Assembly (NCBI RefSeq): GCF_021166475.1
Contig: NZ_JAJOYS010000004.1
Coordinates: 1-64,000, forward strand
Length of the DNA stretch: 64,000 nt
Reading direction: 5' to 3'
Origin: Pelagibacterium xiamenense
GTDB lineage: Bacteria; Pseudomonadota; Alphaproteobacteria; Rhizobiales; Devosiaceae
The notes below the pieces were generated by a model. It had not been told where the DNA came from. It saw only the letters and a list, made by a program, of their open reading frames with translations, and searched no databases. Below are positions 19,204 through 27,725 of the stretch, one piece after another (the stretch's first letter is position 1; every line of letters starts with the position of its first letter). The translations under genes and the position numbers were made by a program.

Positions 19204-20064
19204 ATGACCCAAGCTCCGCTCGTCTTTGACCGCCCCCTGCTCGCCCGGCGGCAGGCGAAGCGCGGCGTCGCGCGCGATTTCGTGACCGATCTCGTCCACG
19301 CCGATCTCGCCGACCGGCTCGCACCGATCATGCGCAGCTTCAAGACCGCGCTCATTATGGGCCCGGACGCCCGTCTCCTGCCCGACACGGCCCTTTCGGA
19401 CGATGGCCGGATCGCCTTCGAAAAGGTTTCGACGCTGGTTCCCGGTACCGGCTACCCGCTCGTCGACCCCGAAGCGCTTTCCCTGCCACGCAACGACTAC
19501 GACCTCATCGTTTCGCTCCTCGATCTCGAGATCGTCAACGACGTGCCGGATTTTCTCGATTCCGTCCGGCGCCACCTGGTGCCCGACGGACTCTTCGTTG
19601 CTGCCGCGATCGGCGGGCGGACGCTGACCGAGCTGCGGGACGCATGGCTGGCCGCGGACGTCGAATTGACCGGCGGCGTTTCCCCACGTGTCGCACCCAT
19701 GATCGACGTGCGCGACGCGGGCGGGCTGCTTCAACGCTCGGGCTTCGCTCTGCCCGTGACCGATCTCGAAACCCATGTCGTGCGCTACGCCAATCCGCTC
19801 GCGCTCATGGACGAACTGCACGGACTGGGGGCAACCAACCCCCTCGCGGGCCGGGACGGACGTATGGTAACGCCCCGCCACATGATGCGGGCCGCCGAAA
19901 TCTACGCCGAAAAGTTCTCCGACCCGGACGGCCGTATCCGCGCAACGCTCGAAATCCTCTGGCTCTCGGGCTGGGCCCCGCACGAAAGCCAGCAAAAACC
20001 ACTGAAGCCGGGCTCGGCGACCGTGAGCCTCAAAGACGTGCTGAAAACCAAATTCGATGACTGA
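19204..20064 (+). CDS. SAM-dependent methyltransferase-like protein (NDUFAF5/BioC-type)
   Basis: A 286-residue protein with a Rossmann methyltransferase fold. MDDxxV-like features are NDYDLIVSLLDLEIVNDVPDFL (motif around the third strand) followed by RHLVPDGLFVAAAIGG. The N-terminal VFDRPLLARRQAKR is typical of proteins grouped with human NDUFAF5, a complex I assembly hydroxylase/methylase. The glycine-rich SAM loop is weak (ALIMGPDARLLPDTAL). Activity therefore uncertain. It overlaps the nitroreductase gene by 8 nt. Confidence 0.82.
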   Translation: MTQAPLVFDRPLLARRQAKRGVARDFVTDLVHADLADRLAPIMRSFKTALIMGPDARLLPDTALSDDGRIAFEKVSTLVPGTGYPLVDPEALSLPRNDYDLIVSLLDLEIVNDVPDFLDSVRRHLVPDGLFVAAAIGGRTLTELRDAWLAADVELTGGVSPRVAPMIDVRDAGGLLQRSGFALPVTDLETHVVRYANPLALMDELHGLGATNPLAGRDGRMVTPRHMMRAAEIYAEKFSDPDGRIRATLEILWLSGWAPHESQQKPLKPGSATVSLKDVLKTKFDD

Positions 20065-20644
20065 TTTCGAGGCGCTTCTTCAACGCCGCCGCTCCGAACG
20101 TGCATTCGGCGCCGGGCCCGTCTCCCGGACCGATGTCGACCGTCTGCTCTTTGCCGCACAGGGCAGGACCGGCGCCCCGGACAAGCGGACGATCCCTTCG
20201 GCCCACGGCCTCAACCCGCTCCGGCTGACACTCACCGTAAGCGCCGTCGAGGGTATGGACGCGGGGCTTTATGGCATCGACCCCACCACCCTTGCACTCG
20301 ACCTGAGGGAACAATCGGATGTCCGCGCCGCGCTGGAAACCGCCGCGATCGACGATCAGCCCTGGATCGGTGCCAGCGCCGCCATCCTCACCATAGCCGC
20401 CGATTTTGGTGCCCTCGCGATGCATTTTGCCGATCAGCCGGGGCTCGGCATGCGCGGCACGCGCTATGGGCTCATCGAAGCCGGCGCCTGTGCGCAGACC
20501 GTGCACCTCGCCGCCTGCAACCTCGGGCTCGCCTCAATCATCATCGCCGGCATCGATGAGGCGGCGACCGCGCGCATGTTGGGACTTGCACCTCCCGTCG
20601 CGCCGATTGCCCATATCTGTATCGGCCCCCGACCTGCCGGATGA
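20057..20644 (+). CDS. Nitroreductase family protein (SagB/ThcOx-like)
   Basis: A 195-residue flavin oxidoreductase of the nitroreductase fold. N-terminal FEALLQRRRSERAFGAGPVS is the FMN-phosphate-binding Arg cluster; the middle RYGLIEAGACAQTVHLAACN helix is diagnostic, and APIAHICIGPRPAG ends the chain. Physiological substrate unknown. Its start lies inside the end of the methyltransferase gene (8-nt overlap), so the two are probably translationally coupled. Confidence 0.87.
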   Translation: MTDFEALLQRRRSERAFGAGPVSRTDVDRLLFAAQGRTGAPDKRTIPSAHGLNPLRLTLTVSAVEGMDAGLYGIDPTTLALDLREQSDVRAALETAAIDDQPWIGASAAILTIAADFGALAMHFADQPGLGMRGTRYGLIEAGACAQTVHLAACNLGLASIIIAGIDEAATARMLGLAPPVAPIAHICIGPRPAG

Positions 20645-20697
20645 GAGGCGGGCGTCACACCTTGCGGCCAACCTAATCCGCGTGTAGCAGTAGCGTC

Positions 20698-20772
20698 ATG
20701 ATCAACCGCGCCATCCTTATCGCCAAACTATGGCTCCTCGGCATTCCCAAAAGCCGGGGCGCGCGCGTTTGA
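20698..20772 (+). CDS. Possible 24-residue upstream peptide before the EamA transporter
   Basis: ATG to TGA encodes MINRAILIAKLWLLGIPK plus six residues: a short basic-hydrophobic peptide ending about 107 nt before the transporter start. There is no convincing ribosome-binding site, and nothing shows that it is translated. It could be a leader peptide or chance. Confidence 0.2.
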   Translation: MINRAILIAKLWLLGIPKSRGARV

Positions 20773-20879
20773 TCTGATGTCTTCATGAAACCGCTTGTTG
20801 CACCGGCTCCACCCGAAGGGTTGGTGCTGGCTGAGCGGCATCCGGTCCTGACGGGGATGTCTCGAAAAGGACCTTTGAT

Positions 20880-21836
20880 ATGTCTGATGCCGCCGACCGA
20901 ACCATCGCCACACCCCGAATGGATACGCTCGGCTATGGCCTTGCGATTGCCGGCGCGGCGCTCTTTTCGACCAAAGGCATCTTCATCAAACTCGCCTACG
21001 CCAGCGGCATAGGCCCCGAAACCGTCCTGGCGCTGCGCATGATCGTGGCGCTCCCGGTCTATGTTTTCATTGCCGTCCTGATCCTGCTGCGCGAACCGTC
21101 GCTGCGCGCAAAATTGAGCGCCCGAGCCACCATCGCCGCGATCAGCATCGGCATCCTCGGTTACTACGTCGCCTCCTCTTTCGACTTTTGGGGGCTCTCC
21201 TTCGTAACCGCGCAATATGAGCGCCTGGTGCTCTTTACCTACCCCTTCTTCACGCTGGCGCTCGGTGTGATGTTTTTCGGCGACACGATGAACTGGCGCA
21301 CCGTTCCGGGCCTTCTCACATCGTATGCGGGTTTGCTGGTGATTTTCGGATGGAACCTCGCAACCAATCCCAACGGGCTTTTGGAGGGCACGGTTCTGGT
21401 TCTGCTTTCGGGACTCACCTTCGCGCTTTATCAGCACCTTGCCAAAAAGAGCATGAACCGGATCGGCGCGCGGCTCTTTACCTGTATCGGCATGAGCGCC
21501 GCCGGCGTGGTCGCCATCGCGCACAATACGATCCAGCACGGCGCAACGAGCTATGCCGGCCTCTCATCCGAGGTCTGGTTCTATGGCTTGTGCCTCGGCA
21601 TTCTGGGCACGGTTCTGCCGAGTTTCCTGCTCAACACCGCCATCAGCCGCATCGGTGCGCGGGCAACTTCCTCGACCGGTCCGTTCGGGCCCGTGGTGAC
21701 GATCGTGCTGGCGGTCCTGATCCTCGGCGAACCGTTTACGCAGTATCACGCCATCGGCACGATGCTGGTTATCCTGGGCGTGCTCTGGTTCTCCCGCGCG
21801 GAGCGAAACGGCAAGCGTCAGCTTGTGGCAGCCTGA
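20880..21836 (+). CDS. DMT family transporter (EamA)
   Basis: A 318-residue inner-membrane protein with ten predicted helices in two EamA repeats (about 20-150 and 165-305). The typical closing segment is TSSTGPFGPVVTIVLAVLIL followed by GEPFTQYHAIGTMLVILGV. Members export amino acids, purines or drugs; the substrate is unknown. An AAGGA ribosome-binding site precedes the ATG. It is convergent and abutting with the CehA gene: the two stop codons make the palindrome TGATCA with no spare base. Confidence 0.9.
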   Translation: MSDAADRTIATPRMDTLGYGLAIAGAALFSTKGIFIKLAYASGIGPETVLALRMIVALPVYVFIAVLILLREPSLRAKLSARATIAAISIGILGYYVASSFDFWGLSFVTAQYERLVLFTYPFFTLALGVMFFGDTMNWRTVPGLLTSYAGLLVIFGWNLATNPNGLLEGTVLVLLSGLTFALYQHLAKKSMNRIGARLFTCIGMSAAGVVAIAHNTIQHGATSYAGLSSEVWFYGLCLGILGTVLPSFLLNTAISRIGARATSSTGPFGPVVTIVLAVLILGEPFTQYHAIGTMLVILGVLWFSRAERNGKRQLVAA

Positions 21837-22946
21837 TCAAAATGAAGGATCGTAATTGAAATAGATCGGGTTCGAGAGCGCGATCTTGTTACCGCTTTGG
21901 GCCATGGAATTCGGCACTTCCGGGAATGGCGTCTGCGGGCCTTCGATTTCGACGCGGTAATAGGCGCGCGCGCCCTCTTCGGGCGTATCGGTGAAGCGCA
22001 CTGACCGGGTTTCGGCATCGGTTATGAAGCTGCCAAGCTCGTTCCGGTTCTTGATCACCTTGACCGCATAGCACGCGCCGGGAATGCCGCCGCCGACGAG
22101 CCGCACCTCGAAGGTAACCGGCCTGCCGGTGGGCTTGACGTTGCCGCCCATCATCACGTCCATCACGCCGTCGCCATCGAGATCGGCGTAAAGTTCGACG
22201 CGCGGGTTATAGGGATTGGCGCTGACAGACGCGCGGCCCAATACCAACGCGTCGAGGATGGCATCCTTCGTTCGTTCGGCGGCAAAAATCCAGGTCGTCG
22301 GCGTGCCGACATAGTTCGCCGTCGCCTCGATCGATTGTGCCACGATCTGCTCGGGCGTATCAGGCACGCCATGATGCGAGTCGCTGCCACCCCGTGCACC
22401 GAGCATGCGACCGGATAGCAGCATGTCGTCCCAGATCCGGACGCCCGGGATGTTCTTGGGCCAGACGCTGGTGTTCCAGATTTCGACAGAATCCGCGATA
22501 TCGAACGAATATCCGTAATGGTTCTTGGTGCTTGGGTGATTGGCCGAGAAGTGAACGCCGAGCTCGTTCTTGAGCGCCAGGAGGTGCCAGTCGCGGGCAT
22601 CACGAGCATCGAACACCCGTTGATGGTCGTAGGGTTCGGGCGAAAGGATGTTGATATGGCCCCGCGGCGCGGTCAGTTCCGCACCGTAGAACAATAGCAC
22701 GGAGTCGGAACGATATTCGGGATCGGCCCATGTATTATTGGCAACATCACCCCAGACATGGATATCGTGATCGGTGACCGCGAGATAGTCGAACCCCATC
22801 TTCTCGGCAAAGCCGATGATCTTGGCCTGGGGATTGTTGGTTGAATCCGTCGAGTGCCGCGAATGCATGTGCCAATCGCCCTTGAGCCACACGCCGTCGG
22901 TCAGGCTGGCCACGGGCGGAAGGGTCTCGGGGATTTTCGGGGTCAT
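21837..22946 (-). CDS. CehA/McbA family metallohydrolase (PHP domain)
   Basis: A 369-residue hydrolase of the PHP superfamily. Metal ligands are visible in KGDWHMHSRHS (H26, H28), AVTDHD, HFSANHPST and GGSDSHHG. The family contains carbaryl hydrolase CehA and McbA, which cut carbamate and related bonds; many members have unknown natural substrates. The C-terminal 100 residues form a separate beta-rich domain (ADLDGDGVMDVMMGG). No signal peptide is evident. It stands alone, 23 nt after nothing but the mutT stop region upstream. Function beyond hydrolase is not assignable. Confidence 0.85.
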   Translation of the reverse strand: MTPKIPETLPPVASLTDGVWLKGDWHMHSRHSTDSTNNPQAKIIGFAEKMGFDYLAVTDHDIHVWGDVANNTWADPEYRSDSVLLFYGAELTAPRGHINILSPEPYDHQRVFDARDARDWHLLALKNELGVHFSANHPSTKNHYGYSFDIADSVEIWNTSVWPKNIPGVRIWDDMLLSGRMLGARGGSDSHHGVPDTPEQIVAQSIEATANYVGTPTTWIFAAERTKDAILDALVLGRASVSANPYNPRVELYADLDGDGVMDVMMGGNVKPTGRPVTFEVRLVGGGIPGACYAVKVIKNRNELGSFITDAETRSVRFTDTPEEGARAYYRVEIEGPQTPFPEVPNSMAQSGNKIALSNPIYFNYDPSF

Positions 22947-22971
22947 CGTTGGGACACCATAAGTCAGGGGA

Positions 22972-23370
22972 TTAAAGCAGATCGCACAGCGGCGCGATCA
23001 GCGGCTCGTCGGCGGCGGGCATGGGGTATTCGCGCAGGCGCTGCGGCTTGACCCATTTGAGCGCCGAGTGTTCGTGCGCGACCGCCATGCCCTGCCATTT
23101 CCGGCACACGTAAAGCGGCATGAGAAGATGGAAGTCGTCGTAGGAATGGCTTGCGAAGGTGAGCGGGGCGAGACAGGCTTCCTGGGTCTCCACCCCCAAC
23201 TCCTCGCGCAACTCACGGATGAGCGCGGCCTCAGGCGTCTCGCCGACCTCGACCTTGCCCCCGGGGAATTCCCAAAGCCCGGCCATCGCCTTGCCCTCGG
23301 GCCGCTGGGCGATGAGCACGCGCCGATCGGCATCCACCAGCGCGCAGGCGACGACGAACACGGTCTTCAT
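22972..23370 (-). CDS. mutT: (Deoxy)nucleoside triphosphate pyrophosphohydrolase, MutT
   Basis: A 132-residue Nudix hydrolase. The complete Nudix box runs over about residues 37-59 (GGKVEVGETPEAAL then RELREELGV). MutT removes 8-oxo-dGTP from the nucleotide pool. Start ATG 23370 is fixed by the conserved N-terminus VFVVACALVDADRRVLIAQR and by the 4-nt ATGA overlap with the upstream GNAT gene. It is the last gene of the minus-strand argJ-GNAT-mutT operon, a common alphaproteobacterial order. Confidence 0.93.
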   Translation of the reverse strand: MKTVFVVACALVDADRRVLIAQRPEGKAMAGLWEFPGGKVEVGETPEAALIRELREELGVETQEACLAPLTFASHSYDDFHLLMPLYVCRKWQGMAVAHEHSALKWVKPQRLREYPMPAADEPLIAPLCDLL

Positions 23371-24125
23371 TGCTCGGCTTTCTGCGGCAGACGGCGGTAG
23401 TGATAGGGGTAGCGGAACGTGAAGCCTGCACCGAGGTAAAGCGCGAGGGCGGGAGCATTGGCAGCAAGCACCTGGATCGCGGCGTGCCGCGCACCGTTTT
23501 CGGCAACCCAACTCAGCGCCGTTGCCATGAGGCGTCGCCCGAAGCCCCTGCGGCGGCGTCCGCCGTCAGTCACGACATTGAGGAAAACCCCCGTCCCCTC
23601 GTACTGCCCGCACAAGAGAGAAGCGACCGGCGCACCCTCGTCGCTGCGCAGGATGAGACCGGCGGCGGGAATATCGAGCTTGGCGAGAATGGCCTTGAGT
23701 GTCTCGGCAGTCGCCGCGTCATACCCCTGAAGCTGCACCTGAGCGTCGAGGAACTCTGTACTCGTCGCCAAGACCACCGAAACGTCGGCATCAAAACCGG
23801 CCGTCTCATCGAGCGGCATGTCGAGCACGAGGCTCGGCTCGTAGAGCTCCCAGCCGGTTTCGACCAGATGCGCGAAAGTTGCCTTTCCGGTGAGCGGCGT
23901 GACCCGGAAGACCGGAGGAAGCTCGTGCTCGGAATAGTGCGCGGCGAGCGTGTCGATCCGGGCACCGGCGTTGTCGTCGTCCGCCGGATCCGTGCAATGG
24001 ATGGAATTGGCGCGTTTGGTATAGCCATTTGCGAAACGCCCCTGCCATGCGCCGTCCTGCACCGTCTCAAGCGCGGGCCAGAGCGCCAGTGTGGCGGCCT
24101 CGATCTCGGCAACCGGAACGACCAT
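23367..24125 (-). CDS. GNAT family N-acetyltransferase
   Basis: A 252-residue two-part acetyltransferase. The C-terminal GNAT domain carries VVTDGGRRRRGFGRRLMATA (acetyl-CoA loop) and ends LALYLGAGFTFRYPYHYRRL. The N-terminal half is a degenerate GNAT-like region with conserved Trp/Tyr positions. Substrate unknown. It sits between argJ (2-nt gap) and mutT (4-nt overlap), so it is co-transcribed with both. Confidence 0.88.
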   Translation of the reverse strand: MVVPVAEIEAATLALWPALETVQDGAWQGRFANGYTKRANSIHCTDPADDDNAGARIDTLAAHYSEHELPPVFRVTPLTGKATFAHLVETGWELYEPSLVLDMPLDETAGFDADVSVVLATSTEFLDAQVQLQGYDAATAETLKAILAKLDIPAAGLILRSDEGAPVASLLCGQYEGTGVFLNVVTDGGRRRRGFGRRLMATALSWVAENGARHAAIQVLAANAPALALYLGAGFTFRYPYHYRRLPQKAEQ

Positions 24126-24127
24126 GA

Positions 24128-25363
24128 TCAGCTCCGGTAGCTGCCGTTGATGTCTATGTAGCCGTGCGTGAGGTCGCAGGTATAAACCGTCGCCCGGCCC
24201 TCCCCGAGGCCGAGATCGACGCCGATCTCAAGCTCTTCGCCCTTCATATAGGCACTTGCCTCATCCTCGGAATAATCCGGTGCGCGTTCCCCGTTCCGCG
24301 CCACGACGATATCGCCGAAGGCGATGGTGAGCCTGTCGCGGTCCGCGGGCTGGCCGGCCTTGCCTACGGCCATCACGACCCGCCCCCAATTGGCGTCTTC
24401 GCCGGCGATCGCGGTCTTGACCAGCGGCGAGTCGGCAATCGCCCGCGCGATCTTTGCGGCGCTTTCGTCGCTCTGGGCGCCCGTAACGGTGACGGTGACG
24501 AATTTAGAGGCCCCTTCCCCGTCGCGCACGACCTGCATGGCGAGGTCGAACAAAACGTCGCCCAGCGCTTCGCCGAACACTTCGGCACGCGGGTCCTCGA
24601 GGCTTTCGATCGGGGCAACACCCTCGGCCTTGCCGGTGGCAAAGGCCAGCAGCGTGTCGGAGGTCGAGGTATCGCTATCGACGGTAATCGCGTTGAAGCT
24701 GGTTTGATTATGCCGCGCGAGGAGCGCCTGCAGCACCGGCGCGGCGATCGGCATGTCGGTGAAAACGAAGCTCAGCATCGTCGCCATGTCCGGCGCGATC
24801 ATGCCCGAGCCCTTTGCGATGCCCGAAAGCTGGACGCTCACCCCATCGATCTCGCAGCTCGCGGCCGCAAGCTTGGGGAAGGTGTCGGTGGTCATGATCG
24901 CCCGGGCCGGTTCCATCCACGGCGCCGAAGAGAGACGACCCGCCATTTCCCCAAGAACGCCCTGGAACTTCGTCGCGTCGAGCGGTTCGCCGATGACCCC
25001 GGTCGACGCGAGGAAGACCTCTCCCGCCTCGCATCCGATGGCCTCGGCGGCGATCTTTGCGGTCAATGAAACCGCGTCCCGGCCCTTAAGGCCCGTAAAC
25101 GCGTTGGCGTTGCCCGAATTAACCACGAGCGCCCGCGCCGTCCCCCCCGATAGCCGCGCCCGGCACCAGTCGACTGCCGCCGAAGGACAGAGCGACCGCG
25201 TCAGCACGCCGGCAACGACCGTCCCCGGATCGAAAACCGCAAGCAGGACGTCGGTGCGGCCCTTATACCTGATGCCGGCCTCGGCCGTCGCAAAACGGAC
25301 GCCGGCGATGTGCGGCAGCTCGGGATAGGATTTGGGAGCGAGGGGGGAAACCGGCAGGGCCAT
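24128..25363 (-). CDS. argJ: Bifunctional ornithine acetyltransferase / N-acetylglutamate synthase
   Basis: A 411-residue enzyme that recycles the acetyl group in arginine synthesis. The self-cleavage site is present in [14 protein letters not shown], where T195 becomes the N-terminal nucleophile of the beta subunit. Start ATG 25363 gives [19 protein letters not shown], a normal N-terminus; upstream in-frame sequence looks non-coding. It is first in the argJ-GNAT-mutT operon. Confidence 0.95.
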   Translation of the reverse strand: MALPVSPLAPKSYPELPHIAGVRFATAEAGIRYKGRTDVLLAVFDPGTVVAGVLTRSLCPSAAVDWCRARLSGGTARALVVNSGNANAFTGLKGRDAVSLTAKIAAEAIGCEAGEVFLASTGVIGEPLDATKFQGVLGEMAGRLSSAPWMEPARAIMTTDTFPKLAAASCEIDGVSVQLSGIAKGSGMIAPDMATMLSFVFTDMPIAAPVLQALLARHNQTSFNAITVDSDTSTSDTLLAFATGKAEGVAPIESLEDPRAEVFGEALGDVLFDLAMQVVRDGEGASKFVTVTVTGAQSDESAAKIARAIADSPLVKTAIAGEDANWGRVVMAVGKAGQPADRDRLTIAFGDIVVARNGERAPDYSEDEASAYMKGEELEIGVDLGLGEGRATVYTCDLTHGYIDINGSYRS

Positions 25364-25464
25364 CAACAGCAATCCGAACGAAAAGCAATGGCGTCCGGTT
25401 TGCCTCATTCGCCGGGGCGGTGCAAGGGGGCACGGCGGCCCCTTGCCCGGTGGTGCGGACGGAC

Positions 25465-25767
25465 CTAGCGCCGGGCCGGCACGAGGATGAAGCGCCCGAA
25501 GGTCTTCTGGATAAAGGGCGTCAGCCCGAAAACGATCATCGGCACCATCAGGGGTACGACAACCATCGTTATCTGCCAGATCGGCCAACCGGCGGTCAGC
25601 GGCAGGACGAGGTAGAGTAGCGTGGTGATGATGGGATAGACGCCCAGCATCATAAAAAATGAAAGGCGCAGACGCGAGGGCACACGGGGAGACGCCGGGC
25701 CACCGGTACGCGCTGCGGCGGGTTGCCCACCGGCGGTCGAAGCCTGGGAACAGGATGTCGAAGCCAT
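25465..25767 (-). CDS. Small two-helix membrane protein, likely TetR target
   Basis: A 100-residue protein. A polar Ser/Ala/Gly-rich N-terminus (1-32) is followed by two membrane helices (about 36-57 and 62-83) and a short basic tail. I do not recognise a family. A GGAG ribosome-binding site lies 8 nt before the ATG. Its promoter region (25768-25830) holds two copies of an inverted-repeat operator and lies back-to-back with a TetR gene, so it is probably the regulated target. The first residues could be over-extended, but no better start is seen. Confidence 0.65.
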   Translation of the reverse strand: MASTSCSQASTAGGQPAAARTGGPASPRVPSRLRLSFFMMLGVYPIITTLLYLVLPLTAGWPIWQITMVVVPLMVPMIVFGLTPFIQKTFGRFILVPARR

Positions 25768-25782
25768 AAAGGATCTCCATTA

Positions 25783-25830
25783 AACGAAACGGCACGTTCC
25801 GTTATATAACGATACGGGCCGTTCCGTTCA
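25783..25830. promoter_or_regulatory. Double TetR operator overlapping the small membrane gene promoter
   Basis: Two matching pseudo-palindromes occur. Operator 1 (25783-25803) pairs AACGAAACGG with ACGTTCCGTT; operator 2 (25808-25828) pairs AACGATACGG with CCGTTCCGTT. Each arm pair matches at 8 of 10 positions. Centres are 25 bp apart, and CGTTATATAACG (25800-25811) bridges them. On the minus strand a promoter TTGAAC (25830-25825), 18-bp spacer, TATAAC (25806-25801) lies across both operators. Confidence 0.6.
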
Positions 25831-25919
25831 AGTGGGAATTACGCTAAGCTGGACCAGGAAACCCGGCACAGGCGCATCGGGCTCGTGCGGGGAGGCAATC
25901 GAGAGGAAATGGGAGCACC

Positions 25920-26522
25920 ATGGATCAGTCAGTCGGGGGCAGGAGGGCTTCAATCGGCGCGCGGCGCAATCCGGCCAGCGAGCAGGCGATACTCGACGCG
26001 GCGGCCGAGATCCTTACCGAGGAGGGGTTGGCTGGATTTTCCATCGAAGCGGTCGCACGCCGGGCGCGGGCCGGAAAGCCCACCATCTACCGCTGGTGGC
26101 CCAACCGCACGATACTGCTGCTCGATGTCTACCACCGCTTCAAGCGCGTCCTGCCCGATCCAGACACCGGCACGCTCGAGGGCGACGCACGCATGTTCCT
26201 GACCAACCTGTTGACCTTCTGGAAGGACCCAACCAGGGGAACGGTCTTTCGGTCGATCATCGCCGAAGCGCAAAGCAACGCCGAGGCGATGACCGAACTG
26301 CAAGCCTATCTCGAAGACCGCCACACCTATCTCGAAGGGATCATCGAAAGGGCGCGAGCGCGCGGGGAGGTACGGGACGACGTCGATAGCCGTACGCTCG
26401 GCGAGTGGCTGGTTTCGTTTGCGTGGCACCGGCTTTTAACCGACACGATCGACACAAGTCCCGCCGAAATCGAAACCGTGGTCAGAACCTTCGCCGCAGG
26501 CGCTGCACCGCACCGGAAATAG
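25920..26522 (+). CDS. TetR/AcrR family transcriptional regulator
   Basis: A 200-residue repressor-type protein. The helix-turn-helix domain covers residues 18-65 (AILDAAAEILTEEGLAGFSI, then ARRARAGKPTIYRWWPNRT). The C-terminal ligand domain resembles TetR_C_11-type proteins. It probably binds the paired operators in the 150-bp region between it and the divergent small membrane gene and may regulate itself. Ligand unknown. The pair appears inserted between argJ and the parvulin/secA genes. Confidence 0.92.
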   Translation: MDQSVGGRRASIGARRNPASEQAILDAAAEILTEEGLAGFSIEAVARRARAGKPTIYRWWPNRTILLLDVYHRFKRVLPDPDTGTLEGDARMFLTNLLTFWKDPTRGTVFRSIIAEAQSNAEAMTELQAYLEDRHTYLEGIIERARARGEVRDDVDSRTLGEWLVSFAWHRLLTDTIDTSPAEIETVVRTFAAGAAPHRK

Positions 26523-26525
26523 CAA

Positions 26526-26550
26526 CGCCGCCGGGGGGAACCCGGCGGCG
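26526..26550. terminator. Hairpin between convergent tetR and ppiC-like genes
   Basis: CGCCGCCGGG (26526-26535) and CCCGGCGGCG (26541-26550) form a perfect 10-bp stem with a 5-nt loop right after the tetR stop. There is no T-run on either side, so termination strength is uncertain. Confidence 0.5.
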
Positions 26551-26576
26551 CTGCTCGTATCGGGAACGACTGCGGC

Positions 26577-27473
26577 TTAAAGGCCGCCCTGGGCCTCAAT
26601 GGCAGCCGCCAGGTCTTCGTCCGTAATCTCGATCTCAGTATTGGCCTTGAGTTCGCCCACGGTATCTTCGAAGACCTGATAGAGCACCTGCTGGGCCAAC
26701 TGGCCCTGGACCTGCTCAAGCGGCGGCATTGCCGTTTCGCGGCGATCTTCAAGCTTGATCAGGTGCCATCCGAACTGCGACTGCACCGGCTCGGAGACCT
26801 GCCCCACTTCGAGCGCGAAAGCAGCTTCCTCGAAAGGCTGAACCATCATGCCTTCGGAGAAATAACCCAGATCGCCGCCATTGGCCGAGCTGCCGTCGGT
26901 CGAGTACGCCATCGCCGCCTGCTCGAACGCCATACCGCCTGCGATCTCCTCTGCGATCGAATTGGCCTCTTCCTCGCTCTCGACGAGAATGTGCCGCGCG
27001 CGGACTTCGGTCTGCGGCTCGAACTGGGCCGCGGCCTCGTCATAGGCCGTCTGCACCGCCTCAGGAGACACCGCGCCCTCGATGACATCGGCAAAGAAGG
27101 CCCGGCGCAGCGCACGGTCTTCGAGATAGGCGAGCCGGCGGGCGAAAACCTCGCTCTGATCCAACCCTTGCTCGCGCGCCGCGTTGGCCATCACTTTCAT
27201 GTCGATCATGACGGTGAGCAGGAACGCGCGGCGCTGCGCGGGCGGAATCTGCTGGAGATCCTGCGCAAGATCCTCGGCGGCGAAATTAAGGTCGGCCTCG
27301 GTGATATCCTCACCTCCAACCGTCGCGAGCACGGTATCGGGCGAGACTTCCGCGGCTGCGGGCGCCTCGGCAGGTGCCGCGTCCTGTGCAGCGGCAGGAA
27401 GGGACAAAACCGCAGCACCTGCGACAAGCGAGGCGGCGAGGGTTTTGAGGATGGATGAGAACGCGGTGGGCAT
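26577..27473 (-). CDS. Parvulin-type peptidylprolyl isomerase, exported
   Basis: A 298-residue periplasmic foldase. The signal peptide (1-29) ends VLSLPAAAQDA. A SurA/PrsA-like N-terminal helical domain follows, then a parvulin domain (about residues 150-245) with VRARHILVESEEEAN, YSTDGSSANGGDLGYF and QSQFGWHLIKLEDRR. It helps fold outer-membrane or secreted proteins by proline isomerisation. It is divergent from secA, whose product exports such proteins, with 252 bp between them. Confidence 0.92.
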   Translation of the reverse strand: MPTAFSSILKTLAASLVAGAAVLSLPAAAQDAAPAEAPAAAEVSPDTVLATVGGEDITEADLNFAAEDLAQDLQQIPPAQRRAFLLTVMIDMKVMANAAREQGLDQSEVFARRLAYLEDRALRRAFFADVIEGAVSPEAVQTAYDEAAAQFEPQTEVRARHILVESEEEANSIAEEIAGGMAFEQAAMAYSTDGSSANGGDLGYFSEGMMVQPFEEAAFALEVGQVSEPVQSQFGWHLIKLEDRRETAMPPLEQVQGQLAQQVLYQVFEDTVGELKANTEIEITDEDLAAAIEAQGGL

Positions 27474-27725
27474 GAATATCTCCTCGTTGCGCCAAGCTCC
27501 CCAAAAGCACTCGGCATTTCAGCTTTCCGGCATCCGATCGGTGGTCTGTTTCGGACCAAAAATCCGATACCGCCGGGGGGCCGGTCGTCGCCTGCGAGGT
27601 GTGGCCCATTTTGCCAGCGTTGACAACCCTACCGGGCACTCTTACATCTGCTCGCGCGCTTTCCCGGGCCTTTCGCGACATGCCCGAGTTCACGACAGTT
27701 ACCATCGCCCAAGGACAACATCTTC

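Noticed and set aside
25795-25828. GTTC pairs in the tetR intergenic region as a further SOS box
   Set aside because: The GTTC copies are not spaced by seven bases; they belong to the TetR operator repeats.
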